A DNA stretch of 64,000 nucleotides, taken from Robiginitomaculum sp. GTDB taxonomy: Bacteria; Pseudomonadota; Alphaproteobacteria; Caulobacterales; Maricaulaceae. Positions 55,388-64,000 of this stretch are shown in pieces; position 1 is the stretch's first letter; each line of letters opens with the position of its first letter. The DNA lies in the NCBI GenBank assembly GCA_002733905.1, contig NVXK01000002.1:9751-73750 (forward strand). The letters run 5' to 3'. The notes beneath the pieces were generated by a model. It did no database searches and was not told where the DNA came from. It was given only the letters and a program-made list of their open reading frames with translations. The position numbers and the translations under genes were made by a program.

Positions 55388-56171
55388 TCAACTACCATCT
55401 GTAATTGATGTACCACCATCGACCACAAGGCAGTGCCCTGTGATAAAACTGGCACGATCAGAGGCCAGAAAAAGAGCGGCATCAGCAATTTCATTTGGCT
55501 CACCTACGCGGCGTAATGGTGTCATTTGCATGCGACGTGCGCTCTTAACAGGGTCGGATAAAATCGCCCCTTCCCAACCCGTAGCAATCAATCCAGGTGC
55601 AACAGAATTTACGCGCACCCCTTTTGGCCCAAATTTTACCGCCATGTCTTTTGCTAACTGTACAAGCGCCGCCTTGGTTAGAGAATATACACCAATATTA
55701 CCATTACCGCGCAAGGCGGAAAGGCTGGCCGTCATCACAATACTACCCTGACCGCGTTCAGCCATTTTAGGCGCAAAACTTTCAGATAAAATTCGGGAAT
55801 GGTGTAAATTTAAGTTAAACACATTTGTGATTTCAGCTTCATAGCCGTCATCACCTGAACGTTTTTGGCCTGTCATACCCGCATTACAAAATAAAGCGTC
55901 AACAGGCCTAAATTTCTTCCAAGTTTCAGCCGCCATATCATGAACCGCGTCTGCGTCCATTAAATTTGCAGGGTAGATACTCGCACGACCACCGGCCGCA
56001 ACGACCTGCTTCATTTTGTCTTGGCAATCTTTTTCGTTCTCGGAATTGATGATGACATGAGCGCCCGCTAACGCCAAAGCATCAACAATCGCAGCTCCTA
56101 TTCCTTTGGTACCGCCTGTGACTAGAGCTGTTTTGTTGGTAAAATCAAATGGCGCTATAAGGCGTGCTCAT
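55388..56171 (-). CDS. SDR oxidoreductase with apparent frameshift at start
   Basis: The frame from 56077 back to 55388 encodes an SDR with the catalytic YSLTKAAL, NAG (LFCNAGMT) and the NSVAPGLIATG loop. The Rossmann start TALVTGGTKGIGAA lies upstream of the TTG at 56077 in the same frame, but that frame has no ATG, GTG or TTG before its TGA. An ATG at 56171, overlapping the dioxygenase end, would join it if one T of the TT at 56160-56159 were removed, giving a natural start of STPIAPFDFTNKT. So this is a frameshift or an unusual start codon. Confidence 0.75.
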
Positions 56172-57207
56172 CTTCTTCTGTGATTTTACTCAGATCACCT
56201 GTTGGCTTTCGTGAAATACGGAAGGGCTCAAAAGATTTTTGGTCAAGGTCAAATTCCATATCCCACGGAATGTCATCTCCTCTGAAAATAGGAGGCGTAT
56301 TATGTGACCATAGCAGGGATCCAAATTTAAAGTCCCACGCGCGCGGCACCCAATTATCATCCACATAATCCGTATCGGCGTGGTATTCCGCTTCGCCACC
56401 ACATGGCATATCGCAATAATAATAAATCGCCGAAGAAATACGGTGACGAGAAATACCGCCAGATGAATTGTTCGACGTATTCGTCCAGCCTCTTTTTTCC
56501 ATAATATTGGCACCGAGCATAACCTCGTCAATATCATCAAGGCCAAAGGCAATGTGCATAAAACCGAAACGGCCGGGGGCAACAGGTAATTGATCATTCA
56601 CCCAAAAAATGGAATGGTGCTCATGCGTGCCATCAGGACGCGCAAATATACCAACACCTTTGGAATGATCCGTATAGCGAAAATCAAGGTATTTTTGGTA
56701 AAACTCAAATGACGCAACATAATCTCCAGAGAAAAACACCACATGATTAATGGTCTTAGGGATAGCTTTGTGACGCCATGTGCGGTGCAGGTTTAGCCGC
56801 TTAATATTACCGGGTGCATTAACGGCATCTGGCTGTGAAAATACGACTTTTTTATCCCAAACCCTCAGCCCAATCCATTGCCCATCCGGGGCCTGACATA
56901 ATACAGACCCATCATCTTGCCGAATCACATCAAAATCAGCCTCTAGCCGCGAAGTATAATCATCAAGAGAATCCTGCGTATCCACCCCCCAATAGGTTAG
57001 CTTCACCCCTTCGCCAGGAAAGGATTCAGCGGGTAAACGGTCGTCGCCGAGCTTGCGTACAATCAGCTTTGATCCAGTTGCGACATCAAATACACTTTCT
57101 GTTTCATCCGATGAAACCGAGTTAAGGCCAAAATCGATCCAAAATTGTGTATTTTTCTCTAAATCTTTTACAGCAAATACAACTGCTTCAATCCCTAAAA
57201 TGCTCAT
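56155..57207 (-). CDS. Extradiol dioxygenase (VOC), second type
   Basis: A 350-residue two-module VOC protein distinct from the one at 51038. Iron ligands by analogy with extradiol enzymes are His155 (NHVVFFS), His218 (MHIAFGL) and Glu274 (AEYHADTD). Second-sphere residues appear as His197/His198 (EHHSIF), His255 (SRHRIS) and Tyr263 to Tyr265 (IYYYCD). This is the complete set for ring cleavage, so it should be active. A C-terminal extension of about 65 residues (from DNWVPRAW) is unusual. It shares an operon with the SDR. Confidence 0.88.
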   Translation of the reverse strand: MSILGIEAVVFAVKDLEKNTQFWIDFGLNSVSSDETESVFDVATGSKLIVRKLGDDRLPAESFPGEGVKLTYWGVDTQDSLDDYTSRLEADFDVIRQDDGSVLCQAPDGQWIGLRVWDKKVVFSQPDAVNAPGNIKRLNLHRTWRHKAIPKTINHVVFFSGDYVASFEFYQKYLDFRYTDHSKGVGIFARPDGTHEHHSIFWVNDQLPVAPGRFGFMHIAFGLDDIDEVMLGANIMEKRGWTNTSNNSSGGISRHRISSAIYYYCDMPCGGEAEYHADTDYVDDNWVPRAWDFKFGSLLWSHNTPPIFRGDDIPWDMEFDLDQKSFEPFRISRKPTGDLSKITEEDEHAL

Positions 57208-57348
57208 AATAATCCCTACTCATTTAGAAGGCTATATTGGCACGCTGCACATATTGATAAAAATGTTTTTTATAGAGGCTTAGCATTCATCAGACAAATA
57301 GGACGATTTCAAACAAAGACAGACAATAAAGAGAATAGCCTCAGTCTT

Positions 57349-58272
57349 TTACCATTCCACTTTGCCCCATGTTTTCTCACTATGCTCTATCAATTTTTTG
57401 ACGACCCATTGTAAGGCAGCATTTCGCGCGTTGAATGAGTGCCACTGAATGGCAAGCCGAAGGCCTTCCATTTCAATAGGCATTTCGTGTATTGTGATAG
57501 GCAAATATTGTATCATTTTTTCCGCCATTTTACGGTGGACCGTTGCAACCCTATCTGTACCAACTGTCAAAATCGGAGATAAGGAAAAAATTGGCGAAAT
57601 AACCTCAACCCGCCTCACTATATCGCGATGTTTAAAAAACCATTCTTCGGCGGCTGGAATGCGCGCTTTCCCAAACCGTGTAACGACATGACCAAGTTCT
57701 AGAAATTTCTCCAAAGTAAGTGGTTCTTGTAAATGTTTGTTTTTTTCCCAACCGACGACAACAAAATCATCTTTGACCAAAAGTTCCATCGGATGATCTT
57801 CGGAACATAACATATCAATACAAATCAACAAATCTGCGATACCGCGTTCAAGGTCAGCCACAACATTACCGCCCATACTCAATATTTCAAACTTCATATG
57901 AGGCGCTTCTACTTGAATGGCTGAAATCGCATCAGCCAAAACAATTTGCGTAATGTAATCTGACGCCATGATAGAGATCGTTGCTTTGTTTTCTGCTGGG
58001 TCAAACTCCGGCACTTTAACGATGGTTTGGCGAATTTGCTCTAACACATCTCGTACTGGTTCTACCAACTCTTCTCCACGCGGCGTCATCATCATTTGCC
58101 GTCCCTTTAAGACCAGCAAATCATCTTCAAAATACTCTCGCAACCGCCCCAGCGCACTACTCGTTGCCGATTGGCTGAGACAAATTCTTTCTGCGGCCTG
58201 AGACACACTTCTTTCGGTTAACAAAGCGTCTAAAGCAACGAGTAAATTTAGGTCAAGACGGTCAAATCGCAT
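57349..58272 (-). CDS. LysR-type regulator, NodD-like
   Basis: A 307-residue LysR family protein. The winged HTH occupies residues 5-65 (DLNLLVALDALLTERSVSQA, then AERICLSQSATSSALGRL). The C-terminal effector domain starts near 90 and contains ATISIMASDYITQIVLAD. The N-terminal RFDRLDLNLLVALDALL is typical of the NodD/LinR/PcpR branch, which responds to aromatic compounds. It lies upstream of the second dioxygenase on the same strand and is the only obvious regulator of the catabolic island, so it probably senses the substrate or an intermediate. Confidence 0.92.
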   Translation of the reverse strand: MRFDRLDLNLLVALDALLTERSVSQAAERICLSQSATSSALGRLREYFEDDLLVLKGRQMMMTPRGEELVEPVRDVLEQIRQTIVKVPEFDPAENKATISIMASDYITQIVLADAISAIQVEAPHMKFEILSMGGNVVADLERGIADLLICIDMLCSEDHPMELLVKDDFVVVGWEKNKHLQEPLTLEKFLELGHVVTRFGKARIPAAEEWFFKHRDIVRRVEVISPIFSLSPILTVGTDRVATVHRKMAEKMIQYLPITIHEMPIEMEGLRLAIQWHSFNARNAALQWVVKKLIEHSEKTWGKVEW

Positions 58273-59160
58273 GCCATATCCTTTATCATATTTCTAATTC
58301 GTCCAGAGACGACGCTAGATAAGTTTCTAACAAGGGAACTTTATTGACATAATTAGCGACCATTTTTTGAAATCTTCCAACAAGATTCAAAACAATACAC
58401 ACAAAGATAACATCATAACACAATGAATCTATTATCAAAAAAATATATTTTTTTTCAAATATACTCAATACCGTTTATATAATACTAAATGAATCTTCCC
58501 TTGATAAATTCAGTTAGTATGTTTGATCGCTCAGAGTTTTATGAATAAAACGAATACTCGGCCTTAAAACTATGAACGGCTCCCCAAATGAGAATGCTAC
58601 GATTTAGGACAGCGGAAAACCAGCAATTCACGACCATAGTAGACACAAGCAACATACCCTCTTTTATTTAAAAAATCAATTCCCCAGAGAAGGCAGCATT
58701 CATTTCATAGAGATGTGTTGCAAAATAACAACTCATTATACTCATGACTTTTCAAAATCAATTTAGCCTTGTTCTAGCCTTAGCAAGACAAGTAAAAAAG
58801 CGCAGTGATCACTAAAAAACAAACGTATTGAAATCAGGGTAGCAAAAAACTTTCTGTGTTTTCTTTTCATGAAAACTGTGAAAATGAAAGGAGGCAAACA
58901 GCCCAATGAAAAACGCTCTACATTACCTGTTCAACGAAGGCGAAATTCAAATTTCGACCCAAACTACCTACACCTAGCCCCCACACCTAGCCAAGCAAAC
59001 GTACTCATGAGGTCAATTTTAAAACTATGTAGCGCCCCCCATGTTCACCCAAAACAGGCCCGTTTAAATTTGACCTGTACAAAATAATATAGAGCGCCCA
59101 TTTGCATCACGGCACTCATACTTTACCGTTTATGCTATATTGAGGAAAAACAAGGCCTCA
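58273..59160. other. Long intergenic region in the catabolic island
   Basis: Nearly 900 bp between the LysR gene and the flavin hydroxylase gene without a convincing coding region. The part just upstream of lysR (58273-58480) is very AT-rich with several T or A runs, as expected of a promoter. A perfect Shine-Dalgarno-like aaaggagg at 58887-58894 precedes a 23-codon frame at 58906-58977. The repeat acacctagcc occurs twice near 58968-58990. No RNA gene was recognised. Confidence 0.5.
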
Positions 59161-60282
59161 CTAAAATGGCTTTGCCAACCTATGAATTGCAGCGCCAATC
59201 AAATCACCAACTTCGTCTGGATCACCGCCCTCTAATTGCTTTTGTCCGATCGCAATCGAACTTTCCACAACATCACGACAACGTGAATACCTACGCTCGT
59301 TATACGCCATAAGCGCGTCTTGAATACTCACGCCCTCGACGTTTAATTCTTGCGACAAGACAACGCCGCCCTCTACGGCCATGCCAGCCCCCGAAGCCAA
59401 ATGCGGAGTTGTTGCATGAGCGCTATCGCCCAACAAAACGATCCTACCATTTGCCCATGGGCCAGGTTGTAAGACAGCGGCGAGAGGACGATAATTAATC
59501 CAATCATCCTTGGTCATATTTTCGCGAATCCATTTTGGGGTGCCACCAAAGTCTTTTAGCCGTTCAGACAACATCTCCATAGCCTCTTCATCTTTAACCC
59601 AAAGGCTTCCATCATCGGGCGTTAACAACCACATATACATTTCATCCACGCCGCAACGCGTGATACCAGCCGTATATTTATGGCCGAAATAAAATTCACT
59701 TCGTTTTATATCTGGCGGGCATTTCATAGAAATCCGCCAACACCCCTGTCCCGTAGGAATTGGGTCTTGCGAATTATCAAATGCCAGCTCACGAACTTTA
59801 GAATTAATACTATCGGAACCGACAACAACGTCATAACGGCCTTTTTGGCCATTACTAAATACAACATCGACACCATCTTCGTCTTGAATCAAACTATCAA
59901 CAGTTACACCAAGATGCACGGGAATATCTAATGCCCGAATACGCTTTTGCATTAATTCATGTAATACAGGGCGCATTATACCGCCCGTAGCGGGCAGCCC
60001 TTCTTCGAGTACCGGTTCGTCTAAATCCTTCAAATAGGTACCATCATAATTAAAAATTTTTGCGCCATTCGTAATCGCACCATGGGATGCGATATCATCA
60101 ACCATATCCAGATGTTTATAAGCGCGTAACGTCGCCCCTGTAATCGTTATCCCCGCACCATAAACCCTCCAGTCAGGATCAATATCAACAAGGTCAATAT
60201 CATGCCCTGTTTTCCCCAACATGATAGCCGCAGCCATACCGCCTATACCGCCACCGACGATGAGTACCTTATGTCTTGCCAT
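59161..60282 (-). CDS. FAD-dependent aromatic hydroxylase
   Basis: A 373-residue class A flavin monooxygenase. The dinucleotide-binding start is VGGGIGGMAAAIMLG, the DG motif-like stretch is YDVVVGSDSINSKVRE, and the GD motif is VLLGDSAHATTPHLASGAGM. These place it in the p-hydroxybenzoate/salicylate hydroxylase superfamily, which adds a hydroxyl to an aromatic ring using NAD(P)H and O2. It ends the fumarylacetoacetase-like, cupin and hydroxylase series. The aromatic substrate cannot be deduced. Confidence 0.92.
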   Translation of the reverse strand: MARHKVLIVGGGIGGMAAAIMLGKTGHDIDLVDIDPDWRVYGAGITITGATLRAYKHLDMVDDIASHGAITNGAKIFNYDGTYLKDLDEPVLEEGLPATGGIMRPVLHELMQKRIRALDIPVHLGVTVDSLIQDEDGVDVVFSNGQKGRYDVVVGSDSINSKVRELAFDNSQDPIPTGQGCWRISMKCPPDIKRSEFYFGHKYTAGITRCGVDEMYMWLLTPDDGSLWVKDEEAMEMLSERLKDFGGTPKWIRENMTKDDWINYRPLAAVLQPGPWANGRIVLLGDSAHATTPHLASGAGMAVEGGVVLSQELNVEGVSIQDALMAYNERRYSRCRDVVESSIAIGQKQLEGGDPDEVGDLIGAAIHRLAKPF

Positions 60283-60519
60283 GAGTTTACCTTCTTAATG
60301 TTATTTAGAAACTTAAGTTAAAAGTTTGAATCGATTTACAAAAATTCATTTTATCAAAGTTTGGTATCTACAAAACAGCGCAATAGCCCCGAGATAACTT
60401 TGCGTGCCTTTTTTAAACAATCATAATTCGCTATTGCCTCCGTGAACATTCACGATTGAAAGCCACCTGTGATAGTGGGTTTGGCGATTTTTTTGATCGT
60501 TTCGATTGACCTCAACCAA
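60283..60519. other. Spacer between cupin and hydroxylase genes
   Basis: This gap of about 240 bp is long for genes on one strand and may hold a separate promoter for the hydroxylase. A small palindrome gtgaacattcac is present near 60443, and a weak hairpin follows. No gene or clear terminator is seen. Confidence 0.35.
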
Positions 60520-61020
60520 TTACGGATCTTCAGGTTTATCTTGCCTCAAAGGCATACCATTATGAGAATACGGTTTTGCTTCAATCAAGATAAAGGCCAA
60601 ACGACAGGTTTGCGTTTTCGATGGGTTTCGCCATAAATGCATCGTACCCCGTTGCACAATCACCTCACCGGCAGAGACAGTTTTCTTGATGCCATTATCA
60701 AGCTCTAACTCGATTTTCCCTTCGAGAACAATGCCATAATCAATGGAATTGGTGCGGTGCATCGGGCTGACTTGCAGTGGGTAAATATCACAAATACGAA
60801 TGACCGACCCGCCATTCAGCGTCAAGCCAGACTCCCGATCTCGACCATCTGTTTCATCATTATTGTCAACAGGATAAGTATCCGTTGTCCAAATCGTTGT
60901 CATCGCGGCGTCTTTGGTTGGCGTCATATCTAGGCCGTAAACATCATCAGCCGTGAAAATAGCGTCTCCGTGCTCATCATGCCCCGTTACGACACGTCTT
61001 ACTCTTTTACTCTCGCTCAT
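60520..61020 (-). CDS. Cupin-domain protein
   Basis: A 166-residue single-cupin protein. Motif 1 is SPMHRTNSIDYGIVLEGKIEL and motif 2 is GEVIVQRGTMHLWRN. The usual HxH metal pair of motif 1 appears as HRT and the motif 2 proline is an Arg, so a metal site may be incomplete. It could be a small dioxygenase, isomerase or ligand-binding protein. It lies between the fumarylacetoacetase-like gene (33 bp upstream) and the hydroxylase. Confidence 0.85.
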   Translation of the reverse strand: MSESKRVRRVVTGHDEHGDAIFTADDVYGLDMTPTKDAAMTTIWTTDTYPVDNNDETDGRDRESGLTLNGGSVIRICDIYPLQVSPMHRTNSIDYGIVLEGKIELELDNGIKKTVSAGEVIVQRGTMHLWRNPSKTQTCRLAFILIEAKPYSHNGMPLRQDKPEDP

Positions 61021-61052
61021 TATAACGCTCCTTTGGCTATTTCTAACAACCC

Positions 61053-62039
61053 TCAGTTTTTGCAGACAACTTTTTGATCAAGAACACCAAATATGACCTC
61101 ACCATTTTCGCCAACAACTTCCATACGCACATTTTCACCAAAGGACATAAATGGCGTTTTAGCCGCGCCTTCATCAACAATTTCAATGCCGCGACGCTCT
61201 GCGATACAGGCCGAGCCAATTTCTCTGAAATTTTCGTTTGATACGGTCCCCGAACCAATCACCGTACCAGCCACCAAATTACGCGTCGCACATGCATGGG
61301 CCACCAATTCGTGAAAACCGTGCCCCATTGGCGCGCCGTGCGGACTTCCGAATAAGTCCTCACCGCGTTTGACATTTAAATTTAAGTGTACGCGACCATC
61401 TTTCCACGCATCCCCTAATTCATCAGGTGTGACCGCAAAAGGAGCCATGGCACAATGAGGTTTTGCCTGCACCCAACCAAAGCCAGTTTTCATTTCAACA
61501 CCCGCCAAAGCACGGAGCGACCAATCATTAATTTGTACGACGAGGCGAATATATTTAAACGCATCTTCGGCACACGTTCCCATGGGAACAGCGTCAACGA
61601 TAATGCCAAATTCGCCTTCGAAATCGATTCCTAACTCTTCAGACGCCATCACCACGTCCTCGGTCGGGCCATAGAATTTATCGGATACGCCTTGATACAT
61701 TAAAGGGCGGTCGGTCTTTTCTGGATTGATACCGATCACTTTATCCATCAAGTCCCCGTGCGACGCAAAAGCAGAACCGTCCAACCATTGCCATGCCCGC
61801 GGTAGCGGTGCAGCAATGGTTTGCCCCTCAAGGCTTTGACCAAAACTCTCATCCTCTAGCGCCTTTGCCAACGCCCGCAAAACGGGCTCGGCTAGTTGCC
61901 AATCTTCAAGGGCCGACTGCAAGGTAATCTGGGACGCTCCTGCACTGATAAATCGCTTCCCATCATGTGATACGACGACGAGCGTTCCGTCTGGCTGGGC
62001 ATCTGTTTTATTCACATCGATTAAGGTTGCAAGCTTCAT
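61053..62039 (-). CDS. Fumarylacetoacetase-family hydrolase
   Basis: A 328-residue protein resembling alphaproteobacterial fumarylacetoacetase. It starts with MKLATL and has APLPRAWQWLDGSAF, the metal-binding GIDFEGEFGIIVD with two glutamates, QINDWSLRAL with the aspartate, and IGSGTVSNENF. Such enzymes hydrolyse C-C bonds in fumarylacetoacetate, fumarylpyruvate or related 2,4-dioxo acids, the last step of gentisate- or homogentisate-like pathways. It is the first gene of its unit and is divergent from the HisD-like gene. The C-terminal VKRGEDLFGSP region fits the family. Confidence 0.9.
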   Translation of the reverse strand: MKLATLIDVNKTDAQPDGTLVVVSHDGKRFISAGASQITLQSALEDWQLAEPVLRALAKALEDESFGQSLEGQTIAAPLPRAWQWLDGSAFASHGDLMDKVIGINPEKTDRPLMYQGVSDKFYGPTEDVVMASEELGIDFEGEFGIIVDAVPMGTCAEDAFKYIRLVVQINDWSLRALAGVEMKTGFGWVQAKPHCAMAPFAVTPDELGDAWKDGRVHLNLNVKRGEDLFGSPHGAPMGHGFHELVAHACATRNLVAGTVIGSGTVSNENFREIGSACIAERRGIEIVDEGAAKTPFMSFGENVRMEVVGENGEVIFGVLDQKVVCKN

Positions 62040-62224
62040 ATTATCTCCAATATTTCACATATTCTATCACTCCAAAATAAATGCGGAAAAGGCATAGCCT
62101 CAATAGGAAGTCTCCACAGGATGAATTTGAAACCTCCGTGATTACCGATGTAGTGAATACCGAAGCTAGCCTTACGGACTGCTCGCGTGATTTAATATAA
62201 TATAGTTCCACTGGAGAGATTATC

Positions 62225-63556
62225 ATGGCCAAATGGCTGAAGCGCGGGGCGACCGCGCAAACGAAAAAAGATCAAGACCGCAAAGTACGTGATATCGTAG
62301 AATCCACCCTCGACGATATTGAACAACGTGGAGATGTTGCGGTACGTGAACTGTCCATCAAATTCGACAATTGGGATAGAGACAGCTATCGCCTCAGCGA
62401 CCGTGAAATCCAAGATGCCATCGATAGTTTAACCGCACAAAACTTGAAAGACATCGAGTTCGCCCAAACCCAAGTTCGTAATTTCGCACAAATTCAACGC
62501 GCGTCCATGACCGATGTTGAGGTTGAGACCTTACCCGGCGTAATTCTCGGCCATAAAAACTTGCCTGTAAACGCCGCAGGGTGTTACGTTCCCGGTGGTA
62601 AATATCCATTACTGGCATCAGCACATATGTCTGTAATAACCGCCAAAGTTGCTGGTGTGCCCCGCATTGTGACATGTGCCCCACCTTTTAACGGCAAACC
62701 TGCACCTGCGATTGTTGCGGCGCAAGCCATGGCTGGCGCCGACGAAATTTACGCGCTGGGCGGCATTCAAGCCATCGGCGCAATGGCACTGGGGACGGAA
62801 ACGATTGCCCCTGTTGACATGCTCGTTGGCCCTGGCAATGCTTTTGTGGCCGAAGCCAAACGGCAATTGTTTGGCCGTGTCGGGATTGATCTGTTTGCAG
62901 GCCCTACCGAGACCATGGTGATTGCCGACGAAACCGTTGACGGCGAAATTTGCGCGACTGACCTGCTAGGTCAAGCCGAGCATGGCCCTGATAGCCCATG
63001 TGTTTTGATCACCACATCCGAAGCCTTGGCCAAAGACACTATGGCCGAGATTGAACGCTTGCTCAAAATCCTGCCTACAGCCGAATATGCACGCAAAGCT
63101 TGGGATACATTTGGTGAAGTGATTGTCTGCGAAGACGAAGACGAAATGATCAAAGTCGCCGACGAAATTGCCTCTGAACATGTTCAGGTCATGACCAAAA
63201 ATCCAGATTACTTCCTTGAAAATATGAGCAATTACGGCGCGCTCTTTTTGGGGCCACGTACGAATGTAGCTTATGGCGACAAAACCATTGGCACAAACCA
63301 TACGCTACCTACCAAGAAAGCTTGCCGTTATACGGGCGGACTTTGGGTGGGTAAATTCCTAAAGACGTGCACCTACCAAAGAATTACAACTGACGAAGCC
63401 ACCACGTTAATCGGTGAATATTGTTCGCGCCTATGCGCCCTCGAAGGGTTTGCAGGACACGGAGAACAGGCCAATATTCGTGTGCGTCGTTACGGCAAGC
63501 GCAATGTGCCCTATGCTGGTGTCGCCACACCTAGCGAGTTTACGAAAGCCGACTAA
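62225..63556 (+). CDS. HisD-family alcohol dehydrogenase, HpsN-like
   Basis: A 443-residue NAD-dependent dehydrogenase of the histidinol dehydrogenase superfamily. Zinc ligands and catalytic residues are visible: Gln and His in [17 protein letters not shown], an Asp in [15 protein letters not shown] and a C-terminal His in [15 protein letters not shown] binding is expected near [17 protein letters not shown]. The absence of other his genes, the start MAKWLKRGA and the [14 protein letters not shown] segment suggest the HpsN-type branch (sulfopropanediol 3-dehydrogenase), or another alcohol in this pathway. The ATG at 62225 has ggagag upstream. Confidence 0.88.
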   Translation: MAKWLKRGATAQTKKDQDRKVRDIVESTLDDIEQRGDVAVRELSIKFDNWDRDSYRLSDREIQDAIDSLTAQNLKDIEFAQTQVRNFAQIQRASMTDVEVETLPGVILGHKNLPVNAAGCYVPGGKYPLLASAHMSVITAKVAGVPRIVTCAPPFNGKPAPAIVAAQAMAGADEIYALGGIQAIGAMALGTETIAPVDMLVGPGNAFVAEAKRQLFGRVGIDLFAGPTETMVIADETVDGEICATDLLGQAEHGPDSPCVLITTSEALAKDTMAEIERLLKILPTAEYARKAWDTFGEVIVCEDEDEMIKVADEIASEHVQVMTKNPDYFLENMSNYGALFLGPRTNVAYGDKTIGTNHTLPTKKACRYTGGLWVGKFLKTCTYQRITTDEATTLIGEYCSRLCALEGFAGHGEQANIRVRRYGKRNVPYAGVATPSEFTKAD

Positions 63557-63560
63557 AACC

Positions 63561-64000
63561 ATGACGATTTTACCCGATATCCCCAGTTTTCGCCTTGATG
63601 GTCGCCGTGCTTTGGTGAGCGGAGCGGGACGAGGTATCGGGCTTGGTTGCGCCTATGCGTTGGCTCATGCAGGCGCACACGTCACCTTGGCGGCACGTTC
63701 CGAAGGCGAGATTAAAGCGGCTAGCGAAGCGATAGCCGACCAAGGTCTCAAAGCCACATATCAGGTTTTGGATGTATCTGACCTGGAGGCTGTTCGGGCC
63801 GTTTTTAAGGCGGCGGTTCCGTTTGACATTCTCGTCAATAATGCAGGAACCAATCGCCCTAAGCCGATGCAAGATGTGAGTGAAGATGATTTTGACGCGG
63901 TGATGAACCTCAATGTTAAATCAGCCTTTTTTGTCGCGCAAAGTTTCGCGCAAAACTTGATCACCCATAAAAAATCAGGCTCCATGATCCATATTGGCTC
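63561..64000 (+). CDS. SDR oxidoreductase, 3' partial
   Basis: A frame starting at ATG 63561, four bases after the HisD-like stop, remains open to the window end. It encodes the SDR N terminus: LVSGAGRGIGLGCAYALAHA (TGxxxGIG type), the acidic AARSEGE and the NNAG motif in ILVNNAGTNRP, then MNLNVKSAFFVAQ. The catalytic YxxxK lies beyond the window. Close spacing implies one operon with the HisD-like enzyme. The two probably perform consecutive oxidations. Confidence 0.9.
   Translation, partial: MTILPDIPSFRLDGRRALVSGAGRGIGLGCAYALAHAGAHVTLAARSEGEIKAASEAIADQGLKATYQVLDVSDLEAVRAVFKAAVPFDILVNNAGTNRPKPMQDVSEDDFDAVMNLNVKSAFFVAQSFAQNLITHKKSGSMIHIG

Noticed and set aside
58869-59087. 72-codon frame between lysR and the hydroxylase
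   Set aside because: It starts without a suitable ribosome binding site and its composition is not protein-like.
62225-63556. Histidine biosynthesis gene hisD
   Set aside because: No other his genes are present and the context is catabolic, so the general family name is used.

Overview
The window looks like chromosomal DNA of a Gram-negative alphaproteobacterium of moderate to low GC. The evidence is the gene content and order: an E1-beta subunit that carries its own lipoyl domain, lipA followed by a COQ10/RatA-type gene, sdhE next to mfd with recG divergent, kdsA for LPS Kdo, a TonB-dependent receptor and outer-membrane-type lipoproteins. The sulfatases and TonB receptor suggest a marine or organic-matter-degrading lifestyle, but that is inference. 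I cannot name the genus.

Region 1 (1-5401) is the end of an integrated element. A tightly packed series of small phage-type genes, most joined by ATGA or TAG-ATG junctions, runs to a tyrosine integrase that stops 139 bp before the 3' end of a tRNA-Thr(GGT) gene. At the left edge a 27-bp tandem repeat encodes nine-residue repeats in a protein that enters from outside the window.

Region 2 (5.5-38.9 kb) is the chromosomal core. It holds lipA, lpd, the pdhA/pdhB/pdhC genes with a DUF3291 gene between pdhA and pdhB, ftsB, eno, rpmF, arfB, an M16 peptidase lipoprotein, a penicillin-acylase-family protein, pyrG, secG, a degenerate PleD-like protein, mfd, sdhE, recG, two membrane or hydrolase proteins of unknown role, kdsA, and a sulfur amino acid pair (cysteine synthase, cystathionine beta-lyase) followed by a CE15-like hydrolase.

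Region 3 (39.0-42.2 kb) has three small unknown genes, one with an in-frame stop, then a long gap containing paired palindromes. These precede a PadR regulator and a siderophore-interacting flavoreductase, which together resemble the NfeR/NfeF (YqjI/YqjH) pair.

Region 4 (42.3-49.6 kb) is a sulfatase utilisation block: TonB receptor, two lipoprotein sulfatases and a lipoprotein formylglycine-generating enzyme that keeps both active-site cysteines. A strong terminator separates the receptor from the sulfatases.

Region 5 (49.9-64.0 kb) is a catabolic island. It contains two complete extradiol-type dioxygenases, a flavin hydroxylase, a fumarylacetoacetase-family hydrolase, an alpha/beta C-C-hydrolase-like protein, an amidohydrolase, a GST, an O-methyltransferase, two SDRs, a HisD-family dehydrogenase, GlcG-like and cupin proteins and a NodD-like LysR regulator. 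Together they suggest hydroxylation and cleavage of an aromatic ring of unknown identity. Next to the sulfatases, a sulfated aromatic is a reasonable but unproven substrate.
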